Notes under the pieces: model-generated
Told to the model about the DNA's origin: nothing
Databases searched by the model: none
Seen by the model: only the letters and a program-made list of their open reading frames with translations
In this document: positions 10,369 to 20,822 of the stretch, in pieces
Position numbering within the stretch: the first letter of the stretch is position 1
Layout of the letters: every line of letters starts with the position of its first letter
Made by a program: the position numbers and the translations under genes
NCBI GenBank assembly: GCA_946406115.1
Contig: OX291544.1
Span: 24,507,521 to 24,571,520 of the forward strand
Direction of reading: 5' to 3'
Origin: Apoda limacodes
Lineage: Eukaryota; Arthropoda; Insecta; Lepidoptera; Limacodidae
Length of the DNA: 64,000 bases

Positions 10369-13104
10369 GTGCCTTTTATGAACAACAATATTTTATTTCG
10401 AACATATTAAAAAACTAACATTTGGACGGTATTTAAGGCGTAAATATTTTAACAATAAAAGTAATTAAATTGCAGAAAAAGTAATTCTACATTTTATTTC
10501 ATAAATCTAAGGTAATGTATAAGATTAACATTAGAATTGATTTTGCAGAAAGCCTTAAAAGCGCAAATATAAAACTGTATGGGTCGGTGTATATTTGAGC
10601 TTTTTGGAGTTGAAACTTTAGAACCGTGGGAGAAAAGTGCTAAAAATATTTAGACTTATCTTATTGTCCAGTGTCCAGTTGGTTTATTACATGGGTACTT
10701 AGTTAAATTTACCTATTATTTAGTGTGTTTTAGAATTGTTTAAAGTTAGAAAAAACCGTTTAATATATAGGTTCATTTGTCTACCTATCTTTTCAGCCTT
10801 TTTAAATTTGGCAATATTTTAACTAATTTCCACTTCTTATAATAAGATTTTTTAAAATAATAATAATATATAATAAAGGCAAATTAAGTTAACTAAACTA
10901 ATATAAAACTAAACTTTTATAAAACTAAAATAATTTAAATTAAATATATTAAAAAAGTCCCTGTCCATATGGTAAAGTGGCAAGAACGCTGGCTACATAT
11001 CCTCTGTGGATCGCAATACTTATCTTTTGAGAGAGAAATGAACCAGCCCTCTTGTCACACGCAGCATCGACCAAACGAGGAGTATTTTTTACAAATCGTT
11101 TGGTCGATGGACCCCATGGACCAAGCGTCTTAACAGCAAACGGCACAAACAAATAGTCATCCATTAATGATCTGTATCTGGGCCGTTTGTTGTTTCCTGC
11201 ACCAAGAGCTGCCTCCCCGGCCTCTCTAGACGTTCCCTGAAGATGAGATTGGGCTAAAGTATCGACATAACTAGCATCCCACACCATAGCCCTCCCATGC
11301 TCACAAGGGACAAGAGTTTAAGCATCAGGTCCATCCATTAGGTTCAACCCATAAACGGAACGCTAATGCTTGCAAGAGCTCTTCTGATGATATTGTTGAG
11401 GGAACCGTGACGAAAGAGTCTTCCTGCACTCCTACGACATGAGAACCGTCCATGTAAACCGAAACGGTCAACGCTGGTACCACGTGGACACATATGTGGA
11501 TTACATACCGATGCTCCGAGACGAATAGCTACTGCTATTCGAAATCTCTCATTATCTAACAGTGTACCAAGGTTTGCGGATGGGATTGCATGAAGCCAAT
11601 TACCATACTGCTTCGTTGAGAAGGCTAAAAGACGGGCTTGGTCAGAAATGCTGGAACAATTTAAAGCTAAATTATTGAATTCTTTTTTAACTAACGGCGC
11701 ATCCCAGAATTTTTGTTGGCTTGATTCCTTTAGAATTCATTCGTTAGGACAAATAGAGATCCACGCCTCCAAAGCTTCTGATGCAAATATAAGTTGAAGG
11801 AAATCACAACTTTGTAATTTTTTTTACTTAATTGTGAACACTGAACAGAACTGAGGAAGGCTGGTAACGCAACATCAGCAATTTTCCAGATGCCTATACC
11901 ACCTTGTATTACAGGCAAAGATGCTTTATTCCAAGAATTTAGATCCAATTGTATGTTAAGATTTTTTTATAAAATAGATTTTAATGAGGCGTCAATTTGA
12001 TTAAACAGGTCCATAAAATTCCAGGCTGGGGTCGAACAAAGAGCAAACATAAACTTCGGTAAAATAGGCAATGTTTGAGAACAGTGTAAGCTATATGTGA
12101 ATTAAAATTACTCAACATTTCGGAGTGATCGACAAAGCTTTGAATCCTTTCCAAGAAAAATTTGAGGCCAATATCGAATAATGGAACTTCTAGAAGATAA
12201 AGTTTATCTTTATTTGAGAGGGAAATATTTGTGATTATTTCATTAAAAGCATTAATAATGTTACTATTTTCCAATCCGGATTTGTTTTCGGAAATGAGAA
12301 GCTCACGTTTATTGAAATTCGAAGGAAGATTTTGCAAAATCAGAAATTAATTTGACAAGATCAGTTTTGACATCTAAAAGATTACCTCCTAGAACTCCAG
12401 CGACTAGGTACCAGACATTTAATTGTCATTTTAAAGAACTTACTATGGAATTTTTACTTTAACTAAATAGCGCTGGTCCTAGAGAGAACTCATGTTGAAC
12501 TCCATTATCAGAGTAGATGATTTCATCTTCATTAAATCATTTTGATGGATAAAAGGGTAAATTGATGGAGTGCAAGATGCTTCTTCGTCTAAAAAGGCTT
12601 TCCTATTAAAGGCATTCTTAACATCGATCTTTTCTAAGACCTCACATAGGCTTCCGTTAAGAAAACGGATGATGGTAACGGATTCGAACAGAATGTACGG
12701 CTGCTTCAGAGCCACCCCTGCTACCAAAATCTAGCTGAAATGGCTTAGTTTAGTTCTTTTAGGAAAAGACTATATGCTTGCAATAAGACGAAGGAAAGTG
12801 CTACCGACTGCAATCAGTCGCATACCTACATCTTTTTTGTTAAAAGCACATAGTCACACACCAAAAAAAATGTTAAAAGAAGAATCACATTTACCAGAAA
12901 GAATGAAGTTACATAGACGTGGAATGTCATTCAAGAGAGTTTCCACCAGCGTCACCAGCAGAAACACTCACAAGGTCTTTCAGATATTGATGAGTTATAC
13001 CATCGATAACGCCAGCAGAACTAATTGAAAATGACTGAATGACATCCCATATATCAGATTTATCAAATAAAATGGCTGCACAAAGTAAATAATTGGGTGT
13101 AAGG

Positions 13105-14382
13105 TAGACAGACTCCCTCGCAGCCTAGTTGGTAGTGTGGTCAACTGCTGTGCCACCCACACCCTCTGGGTTCGATTCCCGCACAGGACAAACATTTATG
13201 TAATAAACATTTGTGTTTGTCTTGAGTCTGGGTGTAATTATGTATGATATGTATGTATTTACAAAAAAAAAAGTAATATATGTATTTGTATCCGTTGTTT
13301 GGTATCCATAACACAAGCTTTGCTTACTTTGGGCCCAGACGGCTTTGTGTATAATTTCCAAATATATTATCATATTATTATTATTAGACTTTCTGATTTC
13401 TCGAACTATTTTCGTTCTCGAGGCACGGGAATTCTCGAGGCCAAATCCTAGAGTCTTCTCGAGTCTATAATTGGTAATTAAATTTAAAGAAAAAACTCAG
13501 AATAATCACGAAAGGAACATATTTTTACTACCCCCAACTGCACCTATTTAAAAGAAACGAAACATAAAAATCTTGTAACACATAATAAACAAATCTTAAT
13601 ACTTACAAGAATAAGAAACAATAAAAATCTGCGTGCGTCTTAATCAACTAGGAACAAAAAACTTTAGTATCAAGCTATTGCTCTACTAATATTCTTAATA
13701 ATATTTTATTAGCTTTAACTTTTAAATCATTGAGATCAAATATAAAAATCTTCTAACAGAAATATTACAATAATAAAAACTTAATTAACTTATGGAAACA
13801 GATAACTAACAACAACCCTAATAGTTTCTATTTAGAATTTGCGTCAATCTACAAAAAGGTTAGGAATCTTGTAGAAATAACAAGAAAAACTTTGTGAAGA
13901 AAATTATTAGGCCCTACTAATTTGTAGTAGGTAACAGTAGGAAGTAAATAACAGTAAGTAATTCTTTAATCAGTCTTTAGTATTTCGCAGCTTTATCTTT
14001 GATTGATATCAAAACATAGAAAGCTCCTTAAATAACCATTACAATAATTAAATCTTAAAAAACTAATAGTAACAGATCACTAAGAGTTCGAATATGATTC
14101 TGTGTGTAATAAATTTAATATCAGTCGTTCAAAATTATTTTAATAGCTTTAGCACTGATTAACATCATTATTTAAAAATCCTAAGCGCGGCGTGTTTGTG
14201 TGTGTGTGTGAGTGAAACAACTTGCTCGCAGTAGTCGCAGTGAGCGTAGACAATTTTACGCGGAAAAACCAAGCTCGAATACCTGGAATAATTCTCTAGG
14301 CACGGGATTTTTTTTCTTGTCTCGAACCAAGGTGGATTTCTCGAGTCTTCTCGAGTTCGAGAATTCTCGAGCAGACACCCTA
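13105..14382. mobile_element. hAT-like element, 8-bp target duplication, contains a SINE
   Basis: Flanked by the perfect 8-bp direct repeat 'GTGTAAGG' at 13097-13104 and 14383-14390. The right end inverted reads 'TAGGGTGTCTGCTCGAGAAT'; the left end reads TAGAC...TTTCTGATTTCTCGAA once the SINE is set aside. The TIRs are imperfect and the interior is AT-rich with no transposase. CTCGAG motifs cluster at both ends. Removing the element with one repeat copy rejoins the frame of the surrounding RT pseudogene, which confirms the boundaries. Confidence 0.82.
13110..13384 (+). mobile_element. tRNA-derived SINE
   Basis: The head has pol III promoter boxes: an A box within 'CTAGTTGGTAGTGTGG' (about 13125-13140) and a B box 'GGTTCGATTCC' at 13169-13179. 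The body 'GTTTGTCTTGAGTCTGGGTG', then TATGTATTTA, 'ATCCGTTGTTTGGTATCC' and 'ATAACACAAGC', is that of the common lepidopteran tRNA-headed SINEs. The tail is (ATT)n. 'TAGAC' on both sides (13105-13109, 13385-13389) is a possible short target duplication. It sits five bases inside the end of the hAT-like element. Confidence 0.85.
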
Positions 14383-14683
14383 GTGTAAGGGCAGTGTTAG
14401 TCGATATGGGATGCTTAAATCGAAGTTCTTCTAGCGTCTTATTGTTGCGCGGAGCAAGTGTATCATCAGAGAAAATAATCCTAGCAGCGTTGCGTAAATC
14501 GCCAGCTGCAATTTTTGACTCTACCTTCTTTATCAAATTATTTGTTATTAGATTGTGGTCATTATCTGGTATTTGAAAAGAGGAAGGAGGATTTTTTGAA
14601 TTTTCTTTGAGCTGACTAGTTAAGGACTTATTCTTGTTGACACATGCTAATAAGTGTAAGCAAATGTTAAAAGGTCCTGCCAA

Positions 14684-15221
14684 TTTTAATAAGAATATAA
14701 TATTTAATTACATACAAAATATATTTTGCATTCGCCAAGTTCAAACATATAAATAACTCTATTTCATTGTAGCAATAGTGTGGGCTGTCAAGTGGCTCTG
14801 AGTTGACCATTAGCGTTCATCTTTCCTTTTTTATTTAGTCATTACTCAAAAACTAACAAAAATAATTTTTCGTGCAAAGAATATCTTGTAATTTCCATGA
14901 ATTTGCACTACTTTTTAAATACGTCTCTCACCTACATTAACATTTTACTTTTGATTATTTGATAATAAAGATTGATTTATCACATATTTTATGAAGATGT
15001 TATTATATGTTATTCTATGGAATTATATTCTATTTTATCAATATTCTTTTTTATTTACCTCCTAGGGAATTAAACAAATCGTGGTATATCTTTACCAGTC
15101 AAAACAGCAAACAAACTTTAATAGTCTAGACAACAAGTGCTTTTTTCCGCATCTTCCGAAAAATATGAATGAGGTGTCATTCGATTCGGAATCGCGTCTA
15201 GATGATTTTCAAAAAAAATTA
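14684..15221. other. Intronic DNA, nothing recognised
   Basis: AT-rich spacer between the RT pseudogene and the 66-nt hairpin. I see no repeat family or coding signal in it. Confidence 0.4.
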
Positions 15222-15287
15222 CGTTCCGCTCGAAAAAAGTGCAAAAGTAAATTGTTTGTAACTTTTGCAATTTTTCCTAGCGGAACG
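15222..15287 (+). other. 66-nt hairpin
   Basis: The arm beginning 'CGTTCCGCTCG' and ending 'GTGCAAAAGT' pairs with the arm beginning 'ACTTTTGCAA' and ending 'CTAGCGGAACG': 24 of 27 positions pair around a 12-base loop. The size is like an animal pre-miRNA, but it could be a tiny foldback repeat. It directly abuts the 5' limit of the LINE relic. Confidence 0.5.
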
Positions 15288-17480
15288 AGAATACCAGATA
15301 TAGAGAACCATACAAGCTCCTTACTGGACCTTCTGCTGACTACACGTCCGGACGGATGCTCCGTCTCGGTGGATGCGCCTTTTGGCTCCTCGGACCACTT
15401 TCTCGTTCGGACTTAAGTGTCATGCACACAACTCAATGCATCTAGGCCAACTAATTGACGTCGTGTGTGGCATTATAAGTCATCAGACTGGGATAGATTG
15501 CGAGAATTTTATGGATCGTATCTGTGGAGGCAGCTCTACTTTAGCTCAGAAGATCCTGACGTCTGCGCAGCGGCATTCACTGAGACAATCCTCGCTGGTA
15601 TGGAATGTTTTATTCCTAACCTGCGAGGAGCTGCCAGCGTCAAAAAATGACCGTTGTTTAATAGGTCTTGCTAATATTTGTTTCATAAGGATCCGAATAT
15701 TTCTGAGTTAACACGCAAATTAGATGCGGCCTCGAGGTTCAGTAAGAAAGCAACTGCCAGAGCTAAATTTCAATTTTTCGACAAATAGTCGCCCGACTGG
15801 CGGAGTTGACTGGAGTTATCCCTCTGGGAGTCGTGCTTTCTGGTCGCTTGCTAAAGCTGCCGAAGGGAATTGTTGCCAGTGGTCGTTACCACCACTGCAA
15901 AAGAACGATGGTGACTTGGCCCATAGTGCAAAAGAGAAAGCCGACCACCACCTACTTTACCATGGTGCAGTAAGACCATGCCGGAAATCTCTATAACACG
16001 GCGGGAGGTCCGACAGGCGTTGCTTTCTCTAGACGTTCATAAGTCGAGTGGGCCAGATGGTATACCAGCAGTGTGCTCCTGAGATATTTCCTGTACTCAC
16101 GCGCCTCTTTGCGCTTTCCTACCATACTAAGCAGTTTCCGTCTTCATGGAAGACTGCGAATTTTCACCCGATGCCCAAAAAGGGCTTTAGATCAGATCCA
16201 TCGAATTACAGGCCTATCGCTATTACCTCTCTCCTATCCAAGGTGATAGAGAGTGTGATCAACAAACAGCTTCTAAGGGAAATAGAAAAACACGACCCGG
16301 TCAGTGACCGTCACGGTCGCTCGACTGGTGACATTCTAATGTATGTCACGCATCGATGGGCACTAGTTATTGAGGGACATGGGGAGGCACTAGCATGCAG
16401 CCTGGACACAGCGAAGGCGTTCGATCGGGTCTGGTACCGGGATCTTCTATCCGGGGTTGCAATCTTACGGGGGGCCCGAGTGATTGTGCAAGGTTTAGGT
16501 TTTTGTCCGGTAGACGCATACGAGCCGTAGTTGATGGTATTTGCTCTGATAGCATAAACATCATTGCATCCCGCAAGGCTCTGTAAGCTGTTTTTACTGC
16601 ATATTAATAACATGTTGGACATAAACAATATTGTGTCTCAAATTGAGATTCAACCCAACAAAAACACAAGTCTGCGCGTTCACCGCTAAGGAAACCCCAT
16701 TTTCTGTTGTCCCACAATTCCAGAAAACTCCCCTCTCCATCTCCGAGAGTATTGGGATCCTTGGTATTGAAATCTTAAGCGATGTTCATTTCCGAGATCA
16801 TTTGCAAGACAAGGTGAAGCTGGCGTCCAAAAAACTTGGTCTGCTCAACAGAGCGAAGCAGTACTCTACGTCGGGGCAAAGGTTGCTGCTTTACAAGTCG
16901 CAAGTTCGGCCCCATATGGAGTACTGCTGCCATCTCTGGGCGGGTGCACCCTGATACAAGCCAACCCTTTTGTCATGGTTCAACGACGGGCTGTAATAAT
17001 TGTCGACAATCCCAATTTCACTTGCCGTATCGAGACTTTAAGTCTGAGGAGAGACTATGCCTCCCTGTGGGTGTTCTACCGGCTGTATAATGGGATGTGT
17101 TCTGAGGTAGTGTTCGAAATGATGCTACTTTCTACGATCGCACCGCTCGCCGTCGGCAGGGAAATCATTGTCACAATTTAGAACCGAAATGGTCGCGTAT
17201 AGTGCGGTGTCAGAGAAACTTCCATCCGCGAACGCTTGTATTGTGGAATGCGCTCCCTGCCAAGGTTTTCTCTAAGGACAGTATGGGGATCTTCAAGTGA
17301 GGTTATTAAATTTTTGAAAGGTCGGCAACGCGCAAGTGATACCCCTGGTGTTGCAAGCGTCCATAGGCTACGGTGACCGCTCACCATCAGGCGGACGGTA
17401 AGCTTGTTTGCCACCTTAGTGGTATAAAAAAATCATCTAGACGGGAACTGAATCATCAAAATCAAAAATCATCTAGTATT
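15288..17480 (+). pseudogene. APE-type LINE (jockey/CR1-like), decayed
   Basis: The pieces in order are: endonuclease C-terminus 'LLTTRPDGCSVSVDAPFGSS' DHF, with the conserved SDH; RT start 'FHPMPKKGFRSDPSNYRPIA' ITSLLSKVIE; motif A 'GEALACSLDTAKAFDRVWYR' (16387-16440); 'QGS' after the 16500 region; thumb 'TQVCAFTAKETPFSVVPQFQ'; and 'LLYKSQVRPHMEYCCHLWAG' AP. The segment that should contain the FADD/YADD catalytic motif is missing near 16600, and several frameshifts separate the pieces. The 3' end ('CACCATCAGGCGGACGGTAA' then 'GCTTGTTTGCCACC') is followed by a simple (AAAATCATC) tail. It is the longest copy of a family that recurs seven times in this window. Confidence 0.82.
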
Positions 17481-17787
17481 GTGCAACAAACTCTTCTGAC
17501 CCGTCAGTTAATAATCAAAACTACAGTCTCCATATTGAAATGGTGTGAACTAACAACGACACTAGCGACCAACTCCCAAGGTCAGAAGTTCAGAAAAGTT
17601 TTTAGCATTATATGCAACTATCAATTGCCTATTATTATCGATCTTGCCAAATCAAAATTTCATTCTGGCATCGACGCCGACTATAGTCTGCCGCGCGCTC
17701 TTCCAAATCCTTAGGTACCTATGTTTAGCGTACACCTATTACACTCTACGGCTGATAGAATTAAGTACATTCTGATTTTTCTTACAG

Positions 17788-17865
17788 GATAGCTTGGACT
17801 CGCTTATTCGTCTTCAGAATCGGAGCCTTGAGGGAAACCAGCTGAACAAAGTTAACGAAATACAG
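17788..17865 (+). CDS. F-BAR protein, internal exon E (26 codons)
   Basis: Bounded by 'TTCTTACAG' and 'CAG|GTGAGT', phase 0. It encodes DSLDSLIRLQNRSLEGNQLN then KVNEIQ, continuing the coiled coil of exon D. The 7419-bp intron before it is filled by an RT pseudogene with nested elements and by a LINE. A long (AT)n microsatellite begins 31 bp after the donor. Confidence 0.7.
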
Positions 17866-17893
17866 GTGAGTCCGTCAGATACTAAATAATGAG

Positions 17894-17895
<2 letters not shown>

Positions 17896-17941
<46 letters not shown>
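17896..17941. repeat. (AT)n microsatellite
   Basis: About 23 uninterrupted AT units, 31 bp downstream of the exon E donor. Confidence 0.95.
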
Positions 17942-17942
<1 letters not shown>

Positions 17943-18337
17943 CTTAATATATAGTATGAATGATTTTGACAAATAATTGATTGAAAGTGATTGTAACAGG
18001 CACCGAGAGATTAGAGACCTTGAAATTTCAGGGCAATTTTAAAGTAAGTAAGACATACCTCTATCTATATCCTTATAGATTAAGAAATAATTCATTAATT
18101 TAAGGACACCCAAGACATTACACACAAATATCATTACAATTACTATGGTAAAGGAATGTTGAATGTATAGCTCCTTCATTATTTATTTATCAATTTCATT
18201 ACAAAGTATGACAGTTTATATATGATAACCTTCTGTAAAATTTAATGGGAATTGATGCAAAGATGACAGCATTTCGACGGCTGTAGCATATGGACAGTGG
18301 CCAGACGGGGATTTTGAAACTATTTGAGCTTAATTTT

Positions 18338-18540
18338 TAACCGACTTTAAAATAAGCAGGAGGTTCTCAATTCGACTGTATATTTTTTTTTTTTTTTTAA
18401 TATTTTTTTTATGGATGTTTAGCCATAACTTTTTTGTTTATGAACCGATTTACGTGATTTTTTTATTCGACAGGATATACTTGCGAGTTGGTCCCATTGA
18501 AATTTTATTCAAATCGATTTAGTAGTTTAGTTTTTAGACA
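18338..18540. repeat. Dispersed repeat 'GGAGGTTCTCAATTCGACTG'
   Basis: Holds 'AGGAGGTTCTCAATTCGACT' then a T-rich run and ATGGATGTTT, a common lepidopteran repeat start. Related copies occur at 34780-34825 and 62875-62950. The next stretch (18550-18612) has a 28-bp direct duplication of 'AATGTCATCCAAATAACTTT' CCCTTGAA. Confidence 0.6.
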
Positions 18541-18651
18541 TTTCCAAATAACTTTGAATAGTAAAATGTCATCCAAATAACTTTCCCTTGAAAATGTCAT
18601 CCAAATAACTTTCCCTTGAAAAAAGCACTTCGTCACTCAAAAGTAAAAAAT

Positions 18652-18915
18652 AAAAACTTTTTAATAAAAAAAAACAACCAGCTTCAAAAAGATGCACTAA
18701 AAAGGTAACAATAATTACTTATTTCTAAAAAATCTGATCTGCATTACAGTTGGAAGTTGGTTTCATGCAAGTGAAGCGTGTTATTAACTGTTAGGTAAAT
18801 AGAAACCAAACTTCAAACTGTAATTCAGGTCAGAATTTTTAGAAATAAGTAATTATTTTTACCTTTTAAGTGCATCGTTTTGAAGCCGGTTGTTTTTTTT
18901 ATTAAAAAGTTTTTT
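18652..18915. mobile_element. Foldback MITE, copy 1
   Basis: Nearly the whole 264 bp is one inverted repeat. The left arm contains 'AACTTTTTAATAAAA', 'AGCTTCAAAAAGATGCACT' and 'AATAATTACTTATTTCTAAA'; the right arm has their reverse complements. The short centre includes 'GTGAAGCGTGTTATTAACTG'. Copy 2 is at 52388-52665. Confidence 0.85.
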
Positions 18916-19314
18916 GCCATTTGGCTTAAAAAACTCAAATCGCGCAGCCGCGATTACGTAGATGTTCAGACTAACTATCTAACTCACAACTACACGCAGA
19001 AAAGGTTAAAAAGGTGTCAGTAATTTACACCTGCAAGCTATGTCCTGCCTGATGTGCCTGACTGTCAAGATTTTTCCGGAAATACGGCTAACACCAATAG
19101 TTATCGCTAAACTCAATTTAGGTACCACAGTCAAAGAATATCTCAGTTTATTTTATGCAAATGTGATCCAACTATTTTTGTATTCTCTCATTTCCATACC
19201 GTAATTTTTTTTACAACTATATAGGTACTTTTATCTTAATTCATCTACGTGACAGAGTATAAGTTAACAACAATATAAGCAAAGATAATATAAGTAAATA
19301 AAATTCATACTAAT

Positions 19315-19470
19315 CCATACTATCCATACATATAAATGCGTAGGTAACTCTGTCTGTCTGTTACCTCTTAAGTACTTGTACGGATTAAGATGAAATTTGG
19401 CATAACGATGATCTAAGTCTTGGGATAGGACATAGGCTACTTAAAAACGTGAGTCGTTATTTTTTTTATT
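19315..19470 (-). repeat. RTE-LINE tail fragment
   Basis: Inverted, it reads toward 'TATAAATGCGTAGG...GTCTGTCTGTTACC', with 'AAGATGAAATTTGGCATAAC' and 'AGGACATAGGCTACTT': the standard lepidopteran RTE 3' tail. Confidence 0.65.
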
Positions 19471-20004
19471 TATAATTCTTCTGTACTTCTGAATATTTTA
19501 ATAGGTTCCTGAAAGGTTTAGAAACACAAATTGACCCGGCAGGTGGCGTTGCAGACGGTGTGTCACTGATCTTCTCTTAAACGGCAAAGACTGAATGGAT
19601 GACAATAATTCATAATTCGCTACATTGAATGTGACTCCATTATAATCATATCGCACAACTTCAATCATTGTGAAAATTGTGGCTTGGAAACGACACATTA
19701 CATAGAACGTAAAACGCATCGAAACGGCTAGTTTAAAATCAAAAGGATTTAAAGAAAGGCTTCCGCCTATACTTCTTCTGATTTAGAAGAAAATGAAAAA
19801 TTCAATAATTTAGGCATAGAAGAGGCCATAGTAAACAGATATCCAAAAATGATGACTCAACCGGAGATTCGTTAAAAGTAATTATGGAATAAAAAAATGT
19901 AAATGATAAATTTTAAATATCATATTAAATGTGGCGCTGCTTTTTCAGACAACGTCTGCCTGTTCCGCTTTATAAAAAATGCAATAGTAAATGCCTGTCT
20001 GCCT

Positions 20005-20225
20005 CTTCTTACTTAAACTGCTGTACCGAATAAGATGAAATTTGGCATAGAGATAGTTGCGTCCCGGGGAAGGACATAGGTTTCTTGAAAACGTCAAGTG
20101 TGAGTCGTTTATTTTTATAATAGAGTTGCCGTTGAAATTCTGCACCAATAACCGAATTAAGGACGGGTGAAACCGCGGGCAAATTTTGGCATGGAGATAG
20201 TTTGAGTGCCGTGGAATGACATAGT
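20005..20225 (-). repeat. RTE-LINE tail fragment
   Basis: Contains 'AAGATGAAATTTGGCATAGA', 'AAGGACATAGGTTTCTTGAA' and 'GGTGAAACCGCGGGCAAA'. It matches the tails at 19.3 and 20.44 kb. Confidence 0.65.
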
Positions 20226-20275
20226 CGACACTGCAAAAATAGTATATTTTAGCTATTTCCATACTTTTTCATAGA

Positions 20276-20435
20276 GTAACTATAGAGTTTCTTGCCCCAT
20301 TCTTCTCCGTAGAAATCAACAACATTGTGAACCGGAGGGTGGGTGGAAGGTTTAAAAAATAGTATTTCATAACCTCGACGATTCAAAACGTTTGTAAAAT
20401 CCTAATTTTAATAAAAAAATTGACTTTGACTTTGA
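20276..20435 (+). repeat. LINE 3' end with (TTTGAC)n tail
   Basis: 'GAGTTTCTTGCCCCATTCTT' then CTCCGTAGAA, 'GACGATTCAAAACG' and a terminal 'ATTGACTTTGACTTTGATT'. This is a common 3' end of lepidopteran non-LTR elements. Confidence 0.55.
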
Positions 20436-20439
20436 TTAA

Positions 20440-20612
20440 ACCGCTTTACCGATTAGGATAAAATTTAGCATGAAGAAAGTTTGAGGCAGAGGAATGATAT
20501 AGGTTACTTGAAAACGTCAAGTGTGAGTCCTTTTTTCCATAATTGTGGAATTGTCTTTGAAATTGAAATCGAATTTAGGGCGGGTGGAACCGCAGGCAAA
20601 AGCTAGTTATAA
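20440..20612 (-). repeat. RTE-LINE tail fragment
   Basis: 'AGGATAAAATTTAGCATGAA', 'CGTCAAGTGTGAGTCC' and 'GGCGGGTGGAACCGCAGGCA' AAAGCTAG. It directly abuts the 3' side of the gypsy element. Confidence 0.65.
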
Positions 20613-20822
20613 AATAAAATGTGGTCCCATTGTGGAGCGGCGGCAAAAAGGAAATCTCCTGCCAGGCGAGGTGTTATGCCTGGGGACCGCCGTGGTCCAC
20701 TTAACTTGTACTTCGGTTTCTTTATATACTGAACTGTGAAGGAAACTTCGATAGCGCGATGTAGGACGCGTGACGTCAGCCTTGCTTGTAGCGGTACGAT
20801 ATGGAGATCGCCGAGATCGTTA

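Larger units (their letters stand above)
10949..14683 (-). pseudogene. Reverse-transcriptase element, decayed, interrupted by a hAT+SINE nest
   Basis: Reading the minus strand from 14683 down, pieces in several frames follow the order of a known RT family. First comes 'KKVESKIAAGDLRNAARIIF' SDD; after the insertion, 'SAGVIDGITHQYLKDLVSVS' AGDAG; then RT motif A 'EVLEKIDVKNAFNRKAFLDE'; then GVQHEFSLGP, where the family has GVQQGDPLGP; then WYLVAGVLGG, where the family has WYLDDGTLGG; then 'SWNKASLPVIQGGIGIWKIA' and FLSS; and finally the C-terminal module MVWDASYVDTLA...VPFAVKTLGPWG...KRAGSFLSQKISIAI. The last part may be a PD-(D/E)XK-like nuclease region (inference). The YLDD catalytic aspartates are replaced and many stops and shifts are present, so it is inactive. 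The clade is not certain to me. Confidence 0.72.

Noticed and set aside
13105..13384. Treating the SINE's tRNA head as a functional tRNA gene
   Set aside because: No acceptor stem is present, and the SINE body and (ATT)n tail follow directly.
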